The notes under the pieces: model-generated
The model's input: the letters and a program-made list of their open reading frames with translations, nothing else
Told to the model about the DNA's origin: nothing
Databases searched by the model: none
Source: Acidobacteriota bacterium
GTDB lineage: Bacteria > Acidobacteriota > Vicinamibacteria > Vicinamibacterales > CAVVIG01
Reading direction: 5' to 3'
Length of the DNA: 64,000 nucleotides
Assembly (NCBI GenBank): GCA_003222395.1
Contig: QHWB01000045.1
Span: 1-64,000 of the forward strand
Shown here: one piece after another, positions 52,985 to 62,163 of the stretch
Layout: each line of letters starts with the position of its first letter
Numbering within the stretch: position 1 is the first letter of the stretch
Translations under genes and position numbers: made by a program

Positions 52985-53520
52985 GTGCTCCGGCCACGAT
53001 CTGAGCGCGTCGATCGCCCACGCGTTGCTCTTGTCGGCGTGGCAGCCGGTGCATGCGTTCGGCACCTTCAAGCGTTCGGCCGCGCCGGGAGAGATGAACC
53101 GCATCGTGTGGCTGCGGACCATGACGTCGCCGAGCGTCTGCGCGATCGCGCGCCTGTGGCACGCGACGCATTCGACACCGGCATCCGGAGGTCGGCGTTG
53201 TTGGTCGTGCCGTGGACGTCGTGGCAGTTGAAGCAGGTCACGCCGCGCAGGTACATGCGGCTCGTCACGAAGTCGTTGCCCTGCATCCGGTTCTTGTGCG
53301 CCGTGCCGTCGGCGTAATAGAGGAAATCCTGCCTGCCGAGCTCCGGTTCATCGAGCCGCCAGAAATCGCGAAGATTCGTGGTTGCGGCCACATGGAAACC
53401 GACCGGCCAGTCGTAGTGACGTCCCTCGATCGGATCCTTCAGCGGCTGTCGGGCGCGGCGAATCCCGCGAGAAAGACCGCGGCGACACCGAGTTTCGTCA
53501 ATGCTGGCTGGAAACCTCTG
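52955..53520 (-). pseudogene. Frameshifted multiheme cytochrome c remnant
   Basis: On the minus strand, successive frames give a signal/membrane helix (LTKLGVAAVFLAGFAAPDS), then HYDWPVGFHVAATTNLRDFW and GVTCFNCHDVHGTTNN (one CXXCH), then after a frame change VECVACHRRAIAQTLGDV and NACTGCHADKSNAWAI with two more CXXCH, ending at TGA 52957-52955. A complete tetratricopeptide-like multiheme cytochrome of this family would be much longer. At least two frameshifts are needed. It overlaps the end of the convergent response regulator. Confidence 0.72.
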
Positions 53521-54340
53521 CGACGATCTGGCGCGCGAGGGGAAGGCTGATGCCGCAGTTGGGATCGTCGACCCGGCAGCGCGCGACCGTCAGATCGCAG
53601 CCGCACGTGCACGGCTTCGCGTTGAGCTTCTCGAGCGCTTCGGTTCGTTTCGCCGGCGACAGCTTCGAGAGGTCGACGCCCGGGATGTTCAGCGCCTGCG
53701 CGCCGTTCTCGAGCTTCAGGCCTTGGGCCTGGTCCACTTCTTCGATGGTCGTGTTGACCGACAGTCCCGCGAGCGCGCGCGTCTCCTCCTCGGTGAGGCG
53801 CGCCGCCAGCATGCCGACGTGCTTCTGCACGATGCGTCCGTCGCGATCGATGACGAACGACGTGGGCAGCGCGGCGACGCCGGGGAACAGCTTGTCGAGC
53901 TCCGGCGATGCCATCACGATCGGATAGTTCATGGCGTGCTCGGCGACAAAGCGCTTCACCACCTCGACGCCCGCTTCGTCCTGCGAGATGCCTATGACCT
54001 GCAGCCAATCGCGGTACTTCGCCTGCAGCGCGATCAAATCCGGAATCTCCGCGCGGCACGGCGGACACCACGTCGCCCAGAAGTTGACGATCGTCACTTT
54101 GCCGCGCAGCGACGCCAGCGAGATCTCGCGCCCGTCGATCGTCCTCGCGCTGAAGGACGGTGCGTCGGCCGGATGCCTGAAGAACCGGATCGTCATTCGC
54201 TCGCCGGCCGGTTCCGGCGACGAGGCGTCGGCAGCTTCATCGCGAGCGGCCCGTGAGTAGCGTGCGCCGAGCCACACGACCGAGATGGCGAGCAGCGCGA
54301 CGCCGACGATGCCGACGAGGAACGTGTCGCGAGATCTCAT
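53498..54340 (-). CDS. TlpA/ResA-like membrane-anchored thioredoxin
   Basis: 280 residues. An N-terminal anchor (about 8-28) is followed by a periplasmic thioredoxin-like domain with VTIVNFWATWCPPCRAEIPD (CxxC near residue 94), LPTSFVIDRDGRIV (cis-Pro) and GISQDEAG. A C-terminal extension has CTCGCDLTVARCRVDDPNCG, a Cys-rich segment like that of CcmH/CcdA-linked proteins, which may take part in cytochrome c maturation. It follows a broken cytochrome gene. A link to heme-attachment chemistry is plausible, inferred from context. Confidence 0.87.
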   Translation of the reverse strand: MRSRDTFLVGIVGVALLAISVVWLGARYSRAARDEAADASSPEPAGERMTIRFFRHPADAPSFSARTIDGREISLASLRGKVTIVNFWATWCPPCRAEIPDLIALQAKYRDWLQVIGISQDEAGVEVVKRFVAEHAMNYPIVMASPELDKLFPGVAALPTSFVIDRDGRIVQKHVGMLAARLTEEETRALAGLSVNTTIEEVDQAQGLKLENGAQALNIPGVDLSKLSPAKRTEALEKLNAKPCTCGCDLTVARCRVDDPNCGISLPLARQIVAEVSSQH

Positions 54341-54393
54341 GAACAGATCGCGGCCCTTTCGGGCGCCGCGTCCTACCAGTGTAAGCTGAAGCG

Positions 54394-55134
54394 GTGCCGA
54401 TTCAAACCGTGTTTCTCGACGCGGGCGGCGTCCTCGTCAACCCGAACTGGACACGCGTCAGCGACGCGCTCGGCCGCCACGGTGTCCGTGTGGCCGCCGC
54501 CGACCTCGCCGCAGCGGAGCCACGCGCGAAAAAGCAGCTCGACACCGGCGCCACCATTCAGGTGACGAACGATCAGCAGCGCGGCTGGACCTACTTCAAC
54601 CTCGTGCTGAGCGCGTGCGGCATGCCGCGCTCGGCGGCGAACGACGCGGCGCTCGCCGAGCTCCATGCCTATCATCAGACGTCCAACCTGTGGGAATCGG
54701 TACCTGACGAAGTGGTCCCCGCATTGACCGCGCTGCGCGGCTTCGGTTACCGCCTCTTCGTCGTGTCGAACGCGAACGGCACGCTGCGACGCGCGTTCGC
54801 GCGGCTCGGGCTGTTGGACGCCGTCGATGGGCTCTTCGATTCATGCGACGAGGCCGTCGAGAAACCCGATCCGCGCTTCTTTCACATAGCCCTCGCCCGC
54901 ACGGGCGCCTCGGCGTCTACCACGATTCACGTCGGCGACCTCTATCACGTCGACGTCGTCGGCGCGCGCGCCGCCGGCATCCAGCCGGTGCTGCTCGACG
55001 TGGGCGACTTGTATCCGGACTGCGATTGCCCCCGCGTCCGTTCGCTCGCCGCGCTCGTCGAATTCTTACGGGCGGCCGTGCGTGTCCGCCCGTCACGGGC
55101 CGACACGACGGTCGGTCCCTGCAAAGGCACGTAG
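54394..55134 (+). CDS. HAD-superfamily hydrolase with DAGG motif and repeat-derived tail
   Basis: 246 residues from a GTG at 54394. Motif I is VFLDAGGVLVN, where the usual second Asp is Gly, motif II is VVSNANG, motif III KPDPRFF and motif IV HVGDLYHVD. The second Asp normally protonates the leaving group, so activity may be reduced or different. The last 20 or so residues (VRVRPSRADTTVGPCKGT) are encoded by a GGGCCGACACGACGGTCGG element like that at 12345-12456 and lie outside the fold. Substrate unknown. Confidence 0.75.
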   Translation: MPIQTVFLDAGGVLVNPNWTRVSDALGRHGVRVAAADLAAAEPRAKKQLDTGATIQVTNDQQRGWTYFNLVLSACGMPRSAANDAALAELHAYHQTSNLWESVPDEVVPALTALRGFGYRLFVVSNANGTLRRAFARLGLLDAVDGLFDSCDEAVEKPDPRFFHIALARTGASASTTIHVGDLYHVDVVGARAAGIQPVLLDVGDLYPDCDCPRVRSLAALVEFLRAAVRVRPSRADTTVGPCKGT

Positions 55135-55140
55135 GAGATC

Positions 55141-55521
55141 ATGATGATGAAGGTCTTGGCGTTCACGCTTGCAACCGCGGCACTCGTCACGGCCGATCAA
55201 ACCTACCCGGGCCAGCCGACGCAGGCGAAGGTGTGGATCCAGAATCACGGCCGGAGCGAAGTCGTTCCGGTCAGCCTGCAGGAAGCCGCGAGCGATACGC
55301 AGCTGAAGGTGCAGGTGAGCGGCACGCCGAACGTGCAGATCGTCAACGGTGTCGACGCGCGCCTCGTGCGGCAGACGTGGCAGTACTCGCGTGTCGTCAT
55401 CGGATCGGGACAGGATCCGATCGTCGAGTTGAACAAGGCGGGCGCTGACGGCTGGGAGACAACGGGCCTGCAGCTGACCGAGTCGCGCGGCGTCGCGTAT
55501 GTTCTGAAGAGGCCGAGATGA
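55141..55521 (+). CDS. Small exported protein, DUF4177-like
   Basis: 126 residues with a short signal peptide (about 1-18). The C-terminal part, QTWQYSRVVIGSG, LNKAGADGWETTGLQLTE and AYVLKRPR, fits the DUF4177 pattern (WEY..., LN..G..GWE). The N-terminal 60 residues resemble a beta-sheet protein. Function unknown. It overlaps the cupredoxin gene by 4 nt (ATGA). Confidence 0.65.
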   Translation: MMMKVLAFTLATAALVTADQTYPGQPTQAKVWIQNHGRSEVVPVSLQEAASDTQLKVQVSGTPNVQIVNGVDARLVRQTWQYSRVVIGSGQDPIVELNKAGADGWETTGLQLTESRGVAYVLKRPR

Positions 55522-56153
55522 CCCAGGCCGGCCGGCTTCGCCGCGTTCTCGCGGCCGCCGCCATCGTCGTCAGCGCCTGCTCGAGGTCCGAGCCGGCGAA
55601 ACCCGCCGCGCCGCAGTCGTCGCCGCCGGATTCCTCGACCGGCATCGTCAAGGGACGGGTGCCGCTGCCGACACCCGGCGCCACGATCGTCGTCGTGCTC
55701 GAACCGAAAGACGAACGATCGTTTCCACCGCAGAGCGATACGCCGGTGATGGATCAGGTCGGGCTGACGTTCGGCCCGCCGCTGCTCTTCGTGCGAACGG
55801 GGCAGCCGGTCGAATTCCGCAACAGCGACGCCACGCTGCACAACGTCCACGTGAGCAACGAGGACACGCGCGAAGGCGCGTTCAACGTCGCGATTCCGAC
55901 CGACGGCTCGTACACCTACACGTTCGCGCGCGACGGCTTCTACCACGTCGGGTGCGACATCCATCCGGCGATGTCGGCAGAGATCGTGTCGACGACATCG
56001 CCGTACGCGACCGTGGCAGATAGTGAAGGCACCTTTGAGCTGCCGGACGTCGAGCCCGGCGCCTACTCATTGACCATCTATGCGAGCGGCACGAAAACGC
56101 GGCGCGATGTAGAGGTGAGACGCGGGACGATGACGATCGCGACGTCGCCATGA
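55518..56153 (+). CDS. Cupredoxin-like lipoprotein with carboxypeptidase-regulatory domain
   Basis: 211 residues. A lipobox-like VVSACS near residue 20 suggests lipid anchoring. A plastocyanin-like region has VEFRNSDATLHNVHV (His ligand), FYHVGCDIHPAMSAEI (Cys, His and Met ligands of a type 1 copper site). The C-terminal GTFELPDVEPGAYSLTIYASG is a carboxypeptidase regulatory-like/CarboxypepD_reg fold. It would carry electrons in the periplasm or bind copper. Its neighbour upstream is the small DUF4177-like gene, translationally coupled. Confidence 0.8.
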   Translation: MTQAGRLRRVLAAAAIVVSACSRSEPAKPAAPQSSPPDSSTGIVKGRVPLPTPGATIVVVLEPKDERSFPPQSDTPVMDQVGLTFGPPLLFVRTGQPVEFRNSDATLHNVHVSNEDTREGAFNVAIPTDGSYTYTFARDGFYHVGCDIHPAMSAEIVSTTSPYATVADSEGTFELPDVEPGAYSLTIYASGTKTRRDVEVRRGTMTIATSP

Positions 56154-56156
56154 AGG

Positions 56157-56193
56157 AGGGATTTGAGATTCGTCGTTCGAATCCCAAATCCCT
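56157..56193. terminator. Bidirectional hairpin between convergent genes (GGGATTC words)
   Basis: AGGGATTTGAGATTCG and CGAATCCCAAATCCCT are inverted with a 5-nt loop, 15 of 16 bp paired. It begins 4 nt after the stop of the cupredoxin gene and ends 20 nt before the stop of the convergent kelch/collagen gene, so it can serve both. Same word family as the repeat inside glgE. Confidence 0.6.
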
Positions 56194-56212
56194 CGGCATC
56201 ACGACAGCCTGT

Positions 56213-59140
56213 CTATCGCTTCAACCAAACGTTGACAGTGACTGATCCTCCGCCCGCCGTCGGCACGCGGAACGTCCCCACCATCACGAAACCCGATGGC
56301 GGTGTACCGCCGGCCTCCAGCAGGAGAATCGATCCGACGGGCCAATCGGGTCCGGCCGGTCCCTGTGGTCCGGTCGCGCCGGTCGCACCGGTGGCGCCCG
56401 TCGGCCCGATGGGTCCTTGCGGTCCGCCAGCGCCCGTTGCGCCTCGCGCGCCGGCTGGTCCAACGGTTCCTTGCGGTCCAACCGGTCCTTGCTCCCCGGT
56501 CGCGCCGGTCGCGCCGGTCGGACCAGTCGCACCCTGTGGCCCTTGATCCCCGGTCGCACCTTGCGCACCCGCCGGTCCGATCGATCCTTCCGGTCCGGTC
56601 GCACCGGTCGGACCAACCGCACCCTGCGCGCCCGCCGCACCGGTCGGGCCAACCGCTCCTTGTGCGCCTGTCGCGCCGGTCGGCCCGATCGCACCTTGAG
56701 CGCCGGCGGCGCCCGTGGAGCCGCTTGGACCGGCAGCTCCAGCCGGTCCGACGAGATTCTGGAGCTGGGCGACGTCATCGATCAGCACCGCGGCGAACGC
56801 GGCGAAGTTGAATGCGTTCGAATCGAATCGAATGGCGCGAATGCCCGGACCATTCAACGTGAAGATTTGGGCCGGCACGTCGGAGAAGCTCGAAATCAGC
56901 GCTTCGCCGACAGTCGCTAATTCGTGTCCAATCGCATCGAGCGCGTGCGCGCTCCACTGCGGATGCGTGATGCCGCTCGGACCTGTCAGCAGCAGCGGCC
57001 GCGTGAACGTCAGGTGGTCGAGCGCGACGGGGAAGTTCATCGTGTACGACAATGCCTGACCCGCCGACCCGCACTGTGTCAGGACATTTGGCATCGAGGC
57101 CGCCTGGGTGGCCTGGCCGTTGTAGGTGGCCGCCGAGTTCACGATGCCCACCGTGGAACCGGGCGTTATGCCGGAGAGTGTGATGCCGAACTGCGCCAGG
57201 TACGTCGTGGCGTCGGTGCAGTTCGCGCCGGCCGATATGGAGTCGAAGTTCAGCATGACGGTTCCGGCCGCCAGCCCTTGCGGACCCTGTGGACCTTGCG
57301 CGCCGGTTGCGCCGGTCGCGCCAACCGGTCCCTGTCCACCCTGCGGTCCCTGAGGACCAGTCGCGCCAGTCGGACCGATTGATCCCTGAGCGCCTGTTGC
57401 GCCGGCCGGTCCCTGTGCACCCGTCGGTCCGGCTGCTCCCTGAGAGCCGGTCGCGCCGGTCGGACCGATCAGTCCCTGCGAGCCCGTCGCGCCAGTCGCA
57501 CCCTGCGGGCCGGTCGCCCCGGTCGCCCCGGTCGCCCCGGTCGCCCCGGTCGCCCCGATCGCGCCCTGCGGCCCGGTTGCGCCCGTTGGTCCGGTTGCAC
57601 CCATTGATCCCGTTGCGCCCGTAGCACCCGTCGGTCCTGTGGCGCCCGGCACACCCGTTGGCAACACGACTCTCACGTTGACTGAGTCGCTGCTCTGATG
57701 CCCTGAGCCATCCACCGCGGTCACGGTGAACGTGTACGCGCCAACGCTCAACGTCAGCGTGATTGATTGCCCGGCTGCGTTCACCACACCGGGTCCGGAC
57801 CACGAGTAGCTCGTAGGCGTTCCGACAACAGGGGCTGCCGTCAAGGTCACCGTCGCTTGCGCGATCGCGTTCGACGTGACGGTGACATCCGTTCCGGCGT
57901 CGACGAGCAGCGACGACGTCAGCGCCCACGTGTCGTTCAACATGACGCTGCCGTTGTTGCCGCCGAACACGATCATCGTCTGCCGGATGGGGTCGTATGC
58001 GGCGGAGTGCGCGTAACGTGCAGCCGGCGGCGTACCGCTTGGAGCAAGTGACGTCCATGCCTGGCCGCTTGTTGCATTCGTGTTGCTCATCACCGAGATG
58101 TCGTTCAAGAGCACGCTGTTGTTGCTTCCGCCGAAAACGAGCATCCGATGCTGCGCGGGATCGACAACCGTCGAGTGACTCACGCGTGCCGACGGCGCAG
58201 TGCCGAGCAACACCCACGTCGGAGTACCACCCAGGCCATTTGCATTCAGCAGCGCCCACGGGTTGCCGAATAGCGTGCCGCCGCAATCGGGGTGGCCCCC
58301 GAACACGATCATTTCGTTCGCGGCGGCGTCATACACGGCCGTGTGGCGCATACGCGCCTCAGGCAATCCGCCCGCTGCGCTGACCGGCAGCCACGCAGGC
58401 GATCCGCCGAGGCCGTTGGCGAAGGTGAGGATCCACGTATCGTTGGACTCGCCGCCGCAATAGCCTTCGGTGCGGTTGCCGCCGAAGACGATCATCCGGT
58501 TGTTCACGGCGTCGTAGACAGAACTGGACGAATTGCGGGCCGCAGGCGCAGCACCTGAAGGCGACAATTGAACCCATGCGGGCGTGCCGCCGAGGCCGTT
58601 GGCGTTCGTGAGAACCCACACGTCGTTGCGCGGCGGCGGTGCGCCGGCACAGTAGCCGCCAGAGGCGCCGCCGAACACGACCATCCGATTGTTCGTGGCG
58701 TCGTACACGGCATTAGGTGCGTACCGAGCATCGGGTCCGACGCCGGTGGGCGTCAGTTGTGTCCACGCCGGTGCGCCGGTGAGACCGCTTGCGTGGGCCA
58801 GCACCCAGACGTCATTCAGGGGCGCGCAGTTGGCAGCGCCGCCGAACATGATCGCGCGATCGTTTGCGCTGTCGTAGACCATCTCCTGATAGAAACGAGC
58901 GGGCGGAGGATTGCTGGCGTTGACGGTCACCCATTGCTGCGCGGAAACGTTTGCTGCTGTGAGAAGAACCCCAGCGAGTCCGACGAACACACACAATCGA
59001 CCGATACGAGTCGCACCCTTCCCTTGGCTCGGCTGTCTGAAACTAGCTCGGCTGTTTAGGAGATGCGTAAAGATACGCTGTTGTTTGGTATTGTCAAGTT
59101 CACAAGATGACACAATATGACACGATGTTCGGATGATCAC
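56213..59140 (-). CDS. Secreted kelch-repeat and collagen-like (Gly-X-Y) protein
   Basis: Up to 975 residues. A signal peptide ([20 protein letters not shown], about 49-68) follows a long, possibly untranslated N-terminus; TTG near 59000 is an alternative start. Six or so kelch blades (about 70-400; [30 protein letters not shown]) form a propeller, then an Ig/PKD-like domain (about 405-485), a GATGPTG-type collagen stretch (about 495-635), a globular domain (about 645-780; SPQ-like [13 protein letters not shown]), a second collagen stretch (about 785-930) and a short trimerisation-type C-terminus. Collagen regions likely make a triple-helical stalk with adhesive heads. Confidence 0.85.
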   Translation of the reverse strand: MIIRTSCHIVSSCELDNTKQQRIFTHLLNSRASFRQPSQGKGATRIGRLCVFVGLAGVLLTAANVSAQQWVTVNASNPPPARFYQEMVYDSANDRAIMFGGAANCAPLNDVWVLAHASGLTGAPAWTQLTPTGVGPDARYAPNAVYDATNNRMVVFGGASGGYCAGAPPPRNDVWVLTNANGLGGTPAWVQLSPSGAAPAARNSSSSVYDAVNNRMIVFGGNRTEGYCGGESNDTWILTFANGLGGSPAWLPVSAAGGLPEARMRHTAVYDAAANEMIVFGGHPDCGGTLFGNPWALLNANGLGGTPTWVLLGTAPSARVSHSTVVDPAQHRMLVFGGSNNSVLLNDISVMSNTNATSGQAWTSLAPSGTPPAARYAHSAAYDPIRQTMIVFGGNNGSVMLNDTWALTSSLLVDAGTDVTVTSNAIAQATVTLTAAPVVGTPTSYSWSGPGVVNAAGQSITLTLSVGAYTFTVTAVDGSGHQSSDSVNVRVVLPTGVPGATGPTGATGATGSMGATGPTGATGPQGAIGATGATGATGATGATGPQGATGATGSQGLIGPTGATGSQGAAGPTGAQGPAGATGAQGSIGPTGATGPQGPQGGQGPVGATGATGAQGPQGPQGLAAGTVMLNFDSISAGANCTDATTYLAQFGITLSGITPGSTVGIVNSAATYNGQATQAASMPNVLTQCGSAGQALSYTMNFPVALDHLTFTRPLLLTGPSGITHPQWSAHALDAIGHELATVGEALISSFSDVPAQIFTLNGPGIRAIRFDSNAFNFAAFAAVLIDDVAQLQNLVGPAGAAGPSGSTGAAGAQGAIGPTGATGAQGAVGPTGAAGAQGAVGPTGATGPEGSIGPAGAQGATGDQGPQGATGPTGATGATGEQGPVGPQGTVGPAGARGATGAGGPQGPIGPTGATGATGATGPQGPAGPDWPVGSILLLEAGGTPPSGFVMVGTFRVPTAGGGSVTVNVWLKR

Positions 59141-59154
59141 GACAGCGCAAATCG

Positions 59155-59160
59155 TATAAT
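59155..59160 (+). promoter_or_regulatory. -10-like TATAAT box for the KdpD-like kinase
   Basis: TATAAT ends 9 nt before the TTG start at 59170, giving a leader of only a few nucleotides. No Shine-Dalgarno precedes the start. Confidence 0.45.
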
Positions 59161-59169
59161 CGACACGTT

Positions 59170-60396
59170 TTGCTGAAGTTCGCGGCGCGGTTTCCGTTCT
59201 GGACGGCGATCGGATCGGTCGCGGCGGCTGTCGGTTTGCTCGAGTTCATCAGGCCGACGGTCAACGGCGCGAGCGCGGCGCAGGTGTTGCTGCTGGTCGT
59301 ACTGCTGGCCGCGCGCTTCTGCGGCAGCCGTCCGGCGCTCGTCGCCGCCGTTCTCGCCGTCGCAGCCTTCATCCGGTACTTCCTCACTCCGAGCGGCTTC
59401 GCATTCGGCGAGCCGAACGACTGGGCGGCGCTCGTTGCCTTCATCATCATCGCGGCGGTCGGCTTCGAGCTCGCGGCGCGCGCCGAGCGTCGAGCCGAAG
59501 AAGTGGCGCACCTCTATGCGCAGCTTCAGGCGGCGTTCGAGCGCGAGAGCGAGGCGGAAGCGACGCGCCGCAGCGAACGGCTGAAGGCGACGCTGCTCGA
59601 CGCGATGAGCCACAACCTCAGGACGCCGCTCACCGCGATCAAAGCGTCGGTGACGGCGCTCCTCGGATCGCATACCTGGCGCCGCGACGCGGCGCTGCGC
59701 GGCGATGAGCAGCGCGAGCTGCTGCAGATCATCGACGAGGAATCGGACCGCTTGAACCGTTTCGTCGGCGGGCTGGTCACGAGCCCCGACGAAGAAGCGG
59801 CGCACCCCTCGACGCTCCGATCGATCGACATCGGCGTCATCGTCGCGAACGCGGTGGCGCGCGCCGAAACGCTGACGCGCGACTACAGCGTCGTCGTCTC
59901 GTCCGGCGACGTGCCGCCGGTGAGCGTCGATCCCTCGTCGCTGACCGAAGTGATCTACATGCTGCTGGACAACGCGAGCAAGTACGCGCCGCCGCGGACG
60001 GCCATCCAGATCGCGACCCACCGGTTCGACGCCCATCACGTCGCCGTGACGGTGACCGATGAAGGGCCGGGGATTCCCGACGAGCTCCGCGAGCGCGTGT
60101 TCGACAAGTTCTTCCGCATCGCGAACCGCGAATCCGCCGACCCGTCGCGCCGCGGCGTCGGACTGGGGCTGCCGCTCGCGCGCCGCTTGATTCAGATGCA
60201 GGGGGGACGGGTGTGGATCGAGACGCCGCCGTCTGGCCGCGGCGCGTCGATCATTGTCGCCGTACCGATCGCGCCCGGCCTAGAGAGCGGCGATCGCGAG
60301 AAACGCCCAGCCGAGGACGAACGCGACGCCGCCGACGGGCGTGAGCGCGCCGAAGATGCTCACGCCCGTCAGCGCGAGCGCGTACAGGCTTCCTGA
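59170..60396 (+). CDS. DUF4118-type membrane sensor histidine kinase (KdpD C-terminal-like)
   Basis: 408 residues from a TTG start. The DUF4118 four-helix membrane region (about 10-105) is followed by a coiled coil, HisKA with [18 protein letters not shown], and HATPase with [29 protein letters not shown] and [18 protein letters not shown]. It lacks the KdpD N-terminal and USP domains. The C-terminal 35 residues are Arg/Glu-rich and overlap the convergent DUF423 gene by 117 nt. No response regulator is adjacent. Confidence 0.88.
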   Translation: MLKFAARFPFWTAIGSVAAAVGLLEFIRPTVNGASAAQVLLLVVLLAARFCGSRPALVAAVLAVAAFIRYFLTPSGFAFGEPNDWAALVAFIIIAAVGFELAARAERRAEEVAHLYAQLQAAFERESEAEATRRSERLKATLLDAMSHNLRTPLTAIKASVTALLGSHTWRRDAALRGDEQRELLQIIDEESDRLNRFVGGLVTSPDEEAAHPSTLRSIDIGVIVANAVARAETLTRDYSVVVSSGDVPPVSVDPSSLTEVIYMLLDNASKYAPPRTAIQIATHRFDAHHVAVTVTDEGPGIPDELRERVFDKFFRIANRESADPSRRGVGLGLPLARRLIQMQGGRVWIETPPSGRGASIIVAVPIAPGLESGDREKRPAEDERDAADGRERAEDAHARQRERVQAS

Positions 60397-60642
60397 AAAC
60401 AGCACGATTCCGATCGTGAAGCTCCAGCCCGCAGCCGGCATGAGCCAGCCGTCGATGCGCGTCATCAGCGCCGAGACGAGCAGGAGCGCGAGCGCGTGAT
60501 ACATGTGGTAACGGACGGCCGTCTCGAACACGGCGACCATGTCGGGCGCGAGACGCCCGCGCAGCCCGTGCGCGCCGAAGGCGCCGAGCGCGACGCCGAC
60601 GACGCCGCCGAGCGCCCCGATCAGGAGGAATGTCCGCGCCAT
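60280..60642 (-). CDS. DUF423 membrane protein
   Basis: 120 residues, four transmembrane helices. The GALGGVVGVALGAFGAHGL start and TAVRYHMYHALALLLV block are diagnostic of DUF423 (YgdD). Function unknown, possibly a small membrane transporter. The ATG overlaps the stop of the next gene upstream (TGATG). Confidence 0.92.
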   Translation of the reverse strand: MARTFLLIGALGGVVGVALGAFGAHGLRGRLAPDMVAVFETAVRYHMYHALALLLVSALMTRIDGWLMPAAGWSFTIGIVLFSGSLYALALTGVSIFGALTPVGGVAFVLGWAFLAIAAL

Positions 60643-61274
60643 CACTTCGTCGGCGCGTACTTCGCGAGCGCGCCCTCGTCCGACGTCGTGTTCACCAGCT
60701 CGTAGTCGAAACCGCCGTCGCCGCGCGCGGTGCGAACGGTCACGTTCGCGCTCCGCTCCCACGAGACGGTCTGATACCAGTCGCGCGGGTGTACCTCCCA
60801 GCGCGATCCGTCTTCGAGGACGATGTACCTGCCGTCGCGGCTCACCTCGCGCAGCAGATGGCCGCCGCCAAGGGCGGCATACGGTTCGGCGCGCGCCGGG
60901 GTCTTCACCGTTTTCTTGGTCACGCGCAGCTTGTGCTCCACGCCGGCTTCGTCGCGGACGTACACGCTGTTCTTCTCGAGCGCGAACGTCACCGGCGCGC
61001 CGGCCGACACGTCGATGGAGCGGCGGCCGACGGCCGCGGTGTCGCGCATCTCGATCCGCAGCGTGTCGGTCTCGATGACGTAAACGCTCACGTCGGCGAG
61101 CGCCCGCATTTCCACACCGGGCCTCGGCGGACCGAAGCTGCTGCTGCCGGGCCCGAAGTCAATCATCTGCCGCCTGGTCGACACGTCGCCCCACGTGCCC
61201 GTCTGCCAGGCTCGCTCGGCGGCGTGGCACACGACGCCGGCAACGAGGGCGGCCGTCAGGAGAACGATTCGCAT
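60642..61274 (-). CDS. Exported protein of unknown function
   Basis: 210 residues with a signal peptide (about 1-18, ending CHAA). The chain has beta-rich segments such as VSVYVIETDTLRIEMRDTA, SIDVSAGAPVTFALEKNSVYV and YIVLEDGSRWEVHPRDWYQT. Nothing catalytic is seen. The RWEVHP..Y.TVSWE pattern repeats a small beta-barrel fold found in many acidobacterial exported proteins. Overlaps DUF423 by 1 nt. Confidence 0.6.
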   Translation of the reverse strand: MRIVLLTAALVAGVVCHAAERAWQTGTWGDVSTRRQMIDFGPGSSSFGPPRPGVEMRALADVSVYVIETDTLRIEMRDTAAVGRRSIDVSAGAPVTFALEKNSVYVRDEAGVEHKLRVTKKTVKTPARAEPYAALGGGHLLREVSRDGRYIVLEDGSRWEVHPRDWYQTVSWERSANVTVRTARGDGGFDYELVNTTSDEGALAKYAPTK

Positions 61275-61376
61275 CGGCTCAGCATATCGTGGCGACGGCG
61301 GCGCGTAAATCAGGTTGCCACTGCGTCGGTCCAGCTGTCGCTGCAAACGATCCCGCGCGTCGCGAGTGCGATTGCG

Positions 61377-61766
61377 TCAGTGAGCGGGATTGCGTGAGAG
61401 GAGGCGGTCGGCGAGCCCGTGCAGTTCTTCGGTCCAGATAGGCTTGAAGCAGATCTCGGCGCCGAGCTCGTGGATCTCGGAGAGCGCTTCTTCGCTCAGC
61501 GACACATCGCCGGTGATGACCGTCACCGGAATGCCCTGGCCCTCGGAGCGCTCGCGTAGCCGGTAGAGAAACCCCAGTCCGTTCACCAGAGGCATGCGGA
61601 GGTCGAGGATGATCGCGTCGGGGTGGAAGTTTTCGGCTTCGCGCAGGCCGTCCTGCGCGTTCATCGCGGTGCGGACCTGGTGACCTTCGAGCCGCAGAAT
61701 CCCGGCGAAAGTCTGCGTGACGCCTTCGTCATCGTCGACGATCAGTAAACGTCCGGTCCGCGTCAT
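61377..61766 (-). CDS. Single-domain response regulator
   Basis: 129 residues from the ATG at 61766. GRLLIVDDDEGVTQTF, phosphoacceptor in IILDLRMPLVNGL, TVITGD and CFKPIWTEEL give the complete receiver set, no output domain. It may act like CheY or pass phosphate on in a relay. Stand-alone; the nearest kinase is the DUF4118 protein at 59170 on the other strand. Confidence 0.9.
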   Translation of the reverse strand: MTRTGRLLIVDDDEGVTQTFAGILRLEGHQVRTAMNAQDGLREAENFHPDAIILDLRMPLVNGLGFLYRLRERSEGQGIPVTVITGDVSLSEEALSEIHELGAEICFKPIWTEELHGLADRLLSRNPAH

Positions 61767-61777
61767 CGGATGGAGGA

Positions 61778-61993
61778 TCACGACGCCCACGCTGTGGCAG
61801 GAGCTGGAGCACAGGACGCGAGGAACAGCGCTTCGATCTCCTGCTCCCGGCTCAACGCGGCGGCTGTAGTCGTAAAGTATTCTACGATTGTTCCGCGCGC
61901 GTGGTGCACCGCCAGCTTGTAGGGTCCGGTACTGCCGAGCGCCGTCACTTCCCACTGCACGAGATCCGATCCGGCCATGAAGAAGCTAGTCAT
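61778..61993 (-). CDS. Small hypothetical protein
   Basis: 71 residues, MTSFFMAGSDLVQWEVTALG then YKLAVHHARGTIVEYFTTTAAAL. It has an alternating strand pattern and no signal. The ATG at 61978 is an alternative. It lies 11 nt upstream of the response regulator and is likely co-transcribed. No family recognised. Confidence 0.45.
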   Translation of the reverse strand: MTSFFMAGSDLVQWEVTALGSTGPYKLAVHHARGTIVEYFTTTAAALSREQEIEALFLASCAPAPATAWAS

Positions 61994-62051
61994 CGTGGCG
62001 AGTGCCTGCGCAAGTCAGGTGCCGTCACATAACTGAACGAAGGTGCACGCT

Positions 62052-62104
62052 CTTGCAGTCGGGCGTGTCCCCTCGGAGGACACAGCGACCGACAAGGCTG
62101 CAAG
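62052..62104. other. Nested stem structure upstream of small protein/MBL genes
   Basis: Outer stem CTTGCAGTCGG against CCGACAAGGCTGCAAG and inner stem GTGTCC against GGACAC with a 7-nt loop. It could be a 5'-leader structure for the minus-strand gene at 61993 or an operator for the plus-strand gene at 62164. TATAAT at 62108-62113 lies just downstream of it. Confidence 0.35.
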
Positions 62105-62163
62105 CCGTATAATCCGCGTCGTTCGCGGACGCCATTGTCCATATGACGCGCAAGGAGACTGAC

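Noticed and set aside
57480-57560. Dense tandem repeats suggestive of a CRISPR or VNTR array
   Set aside because: They are Gly-X-Y codons of the collagen-like region on the minus strand; there are no unique spacers and the frame is open.
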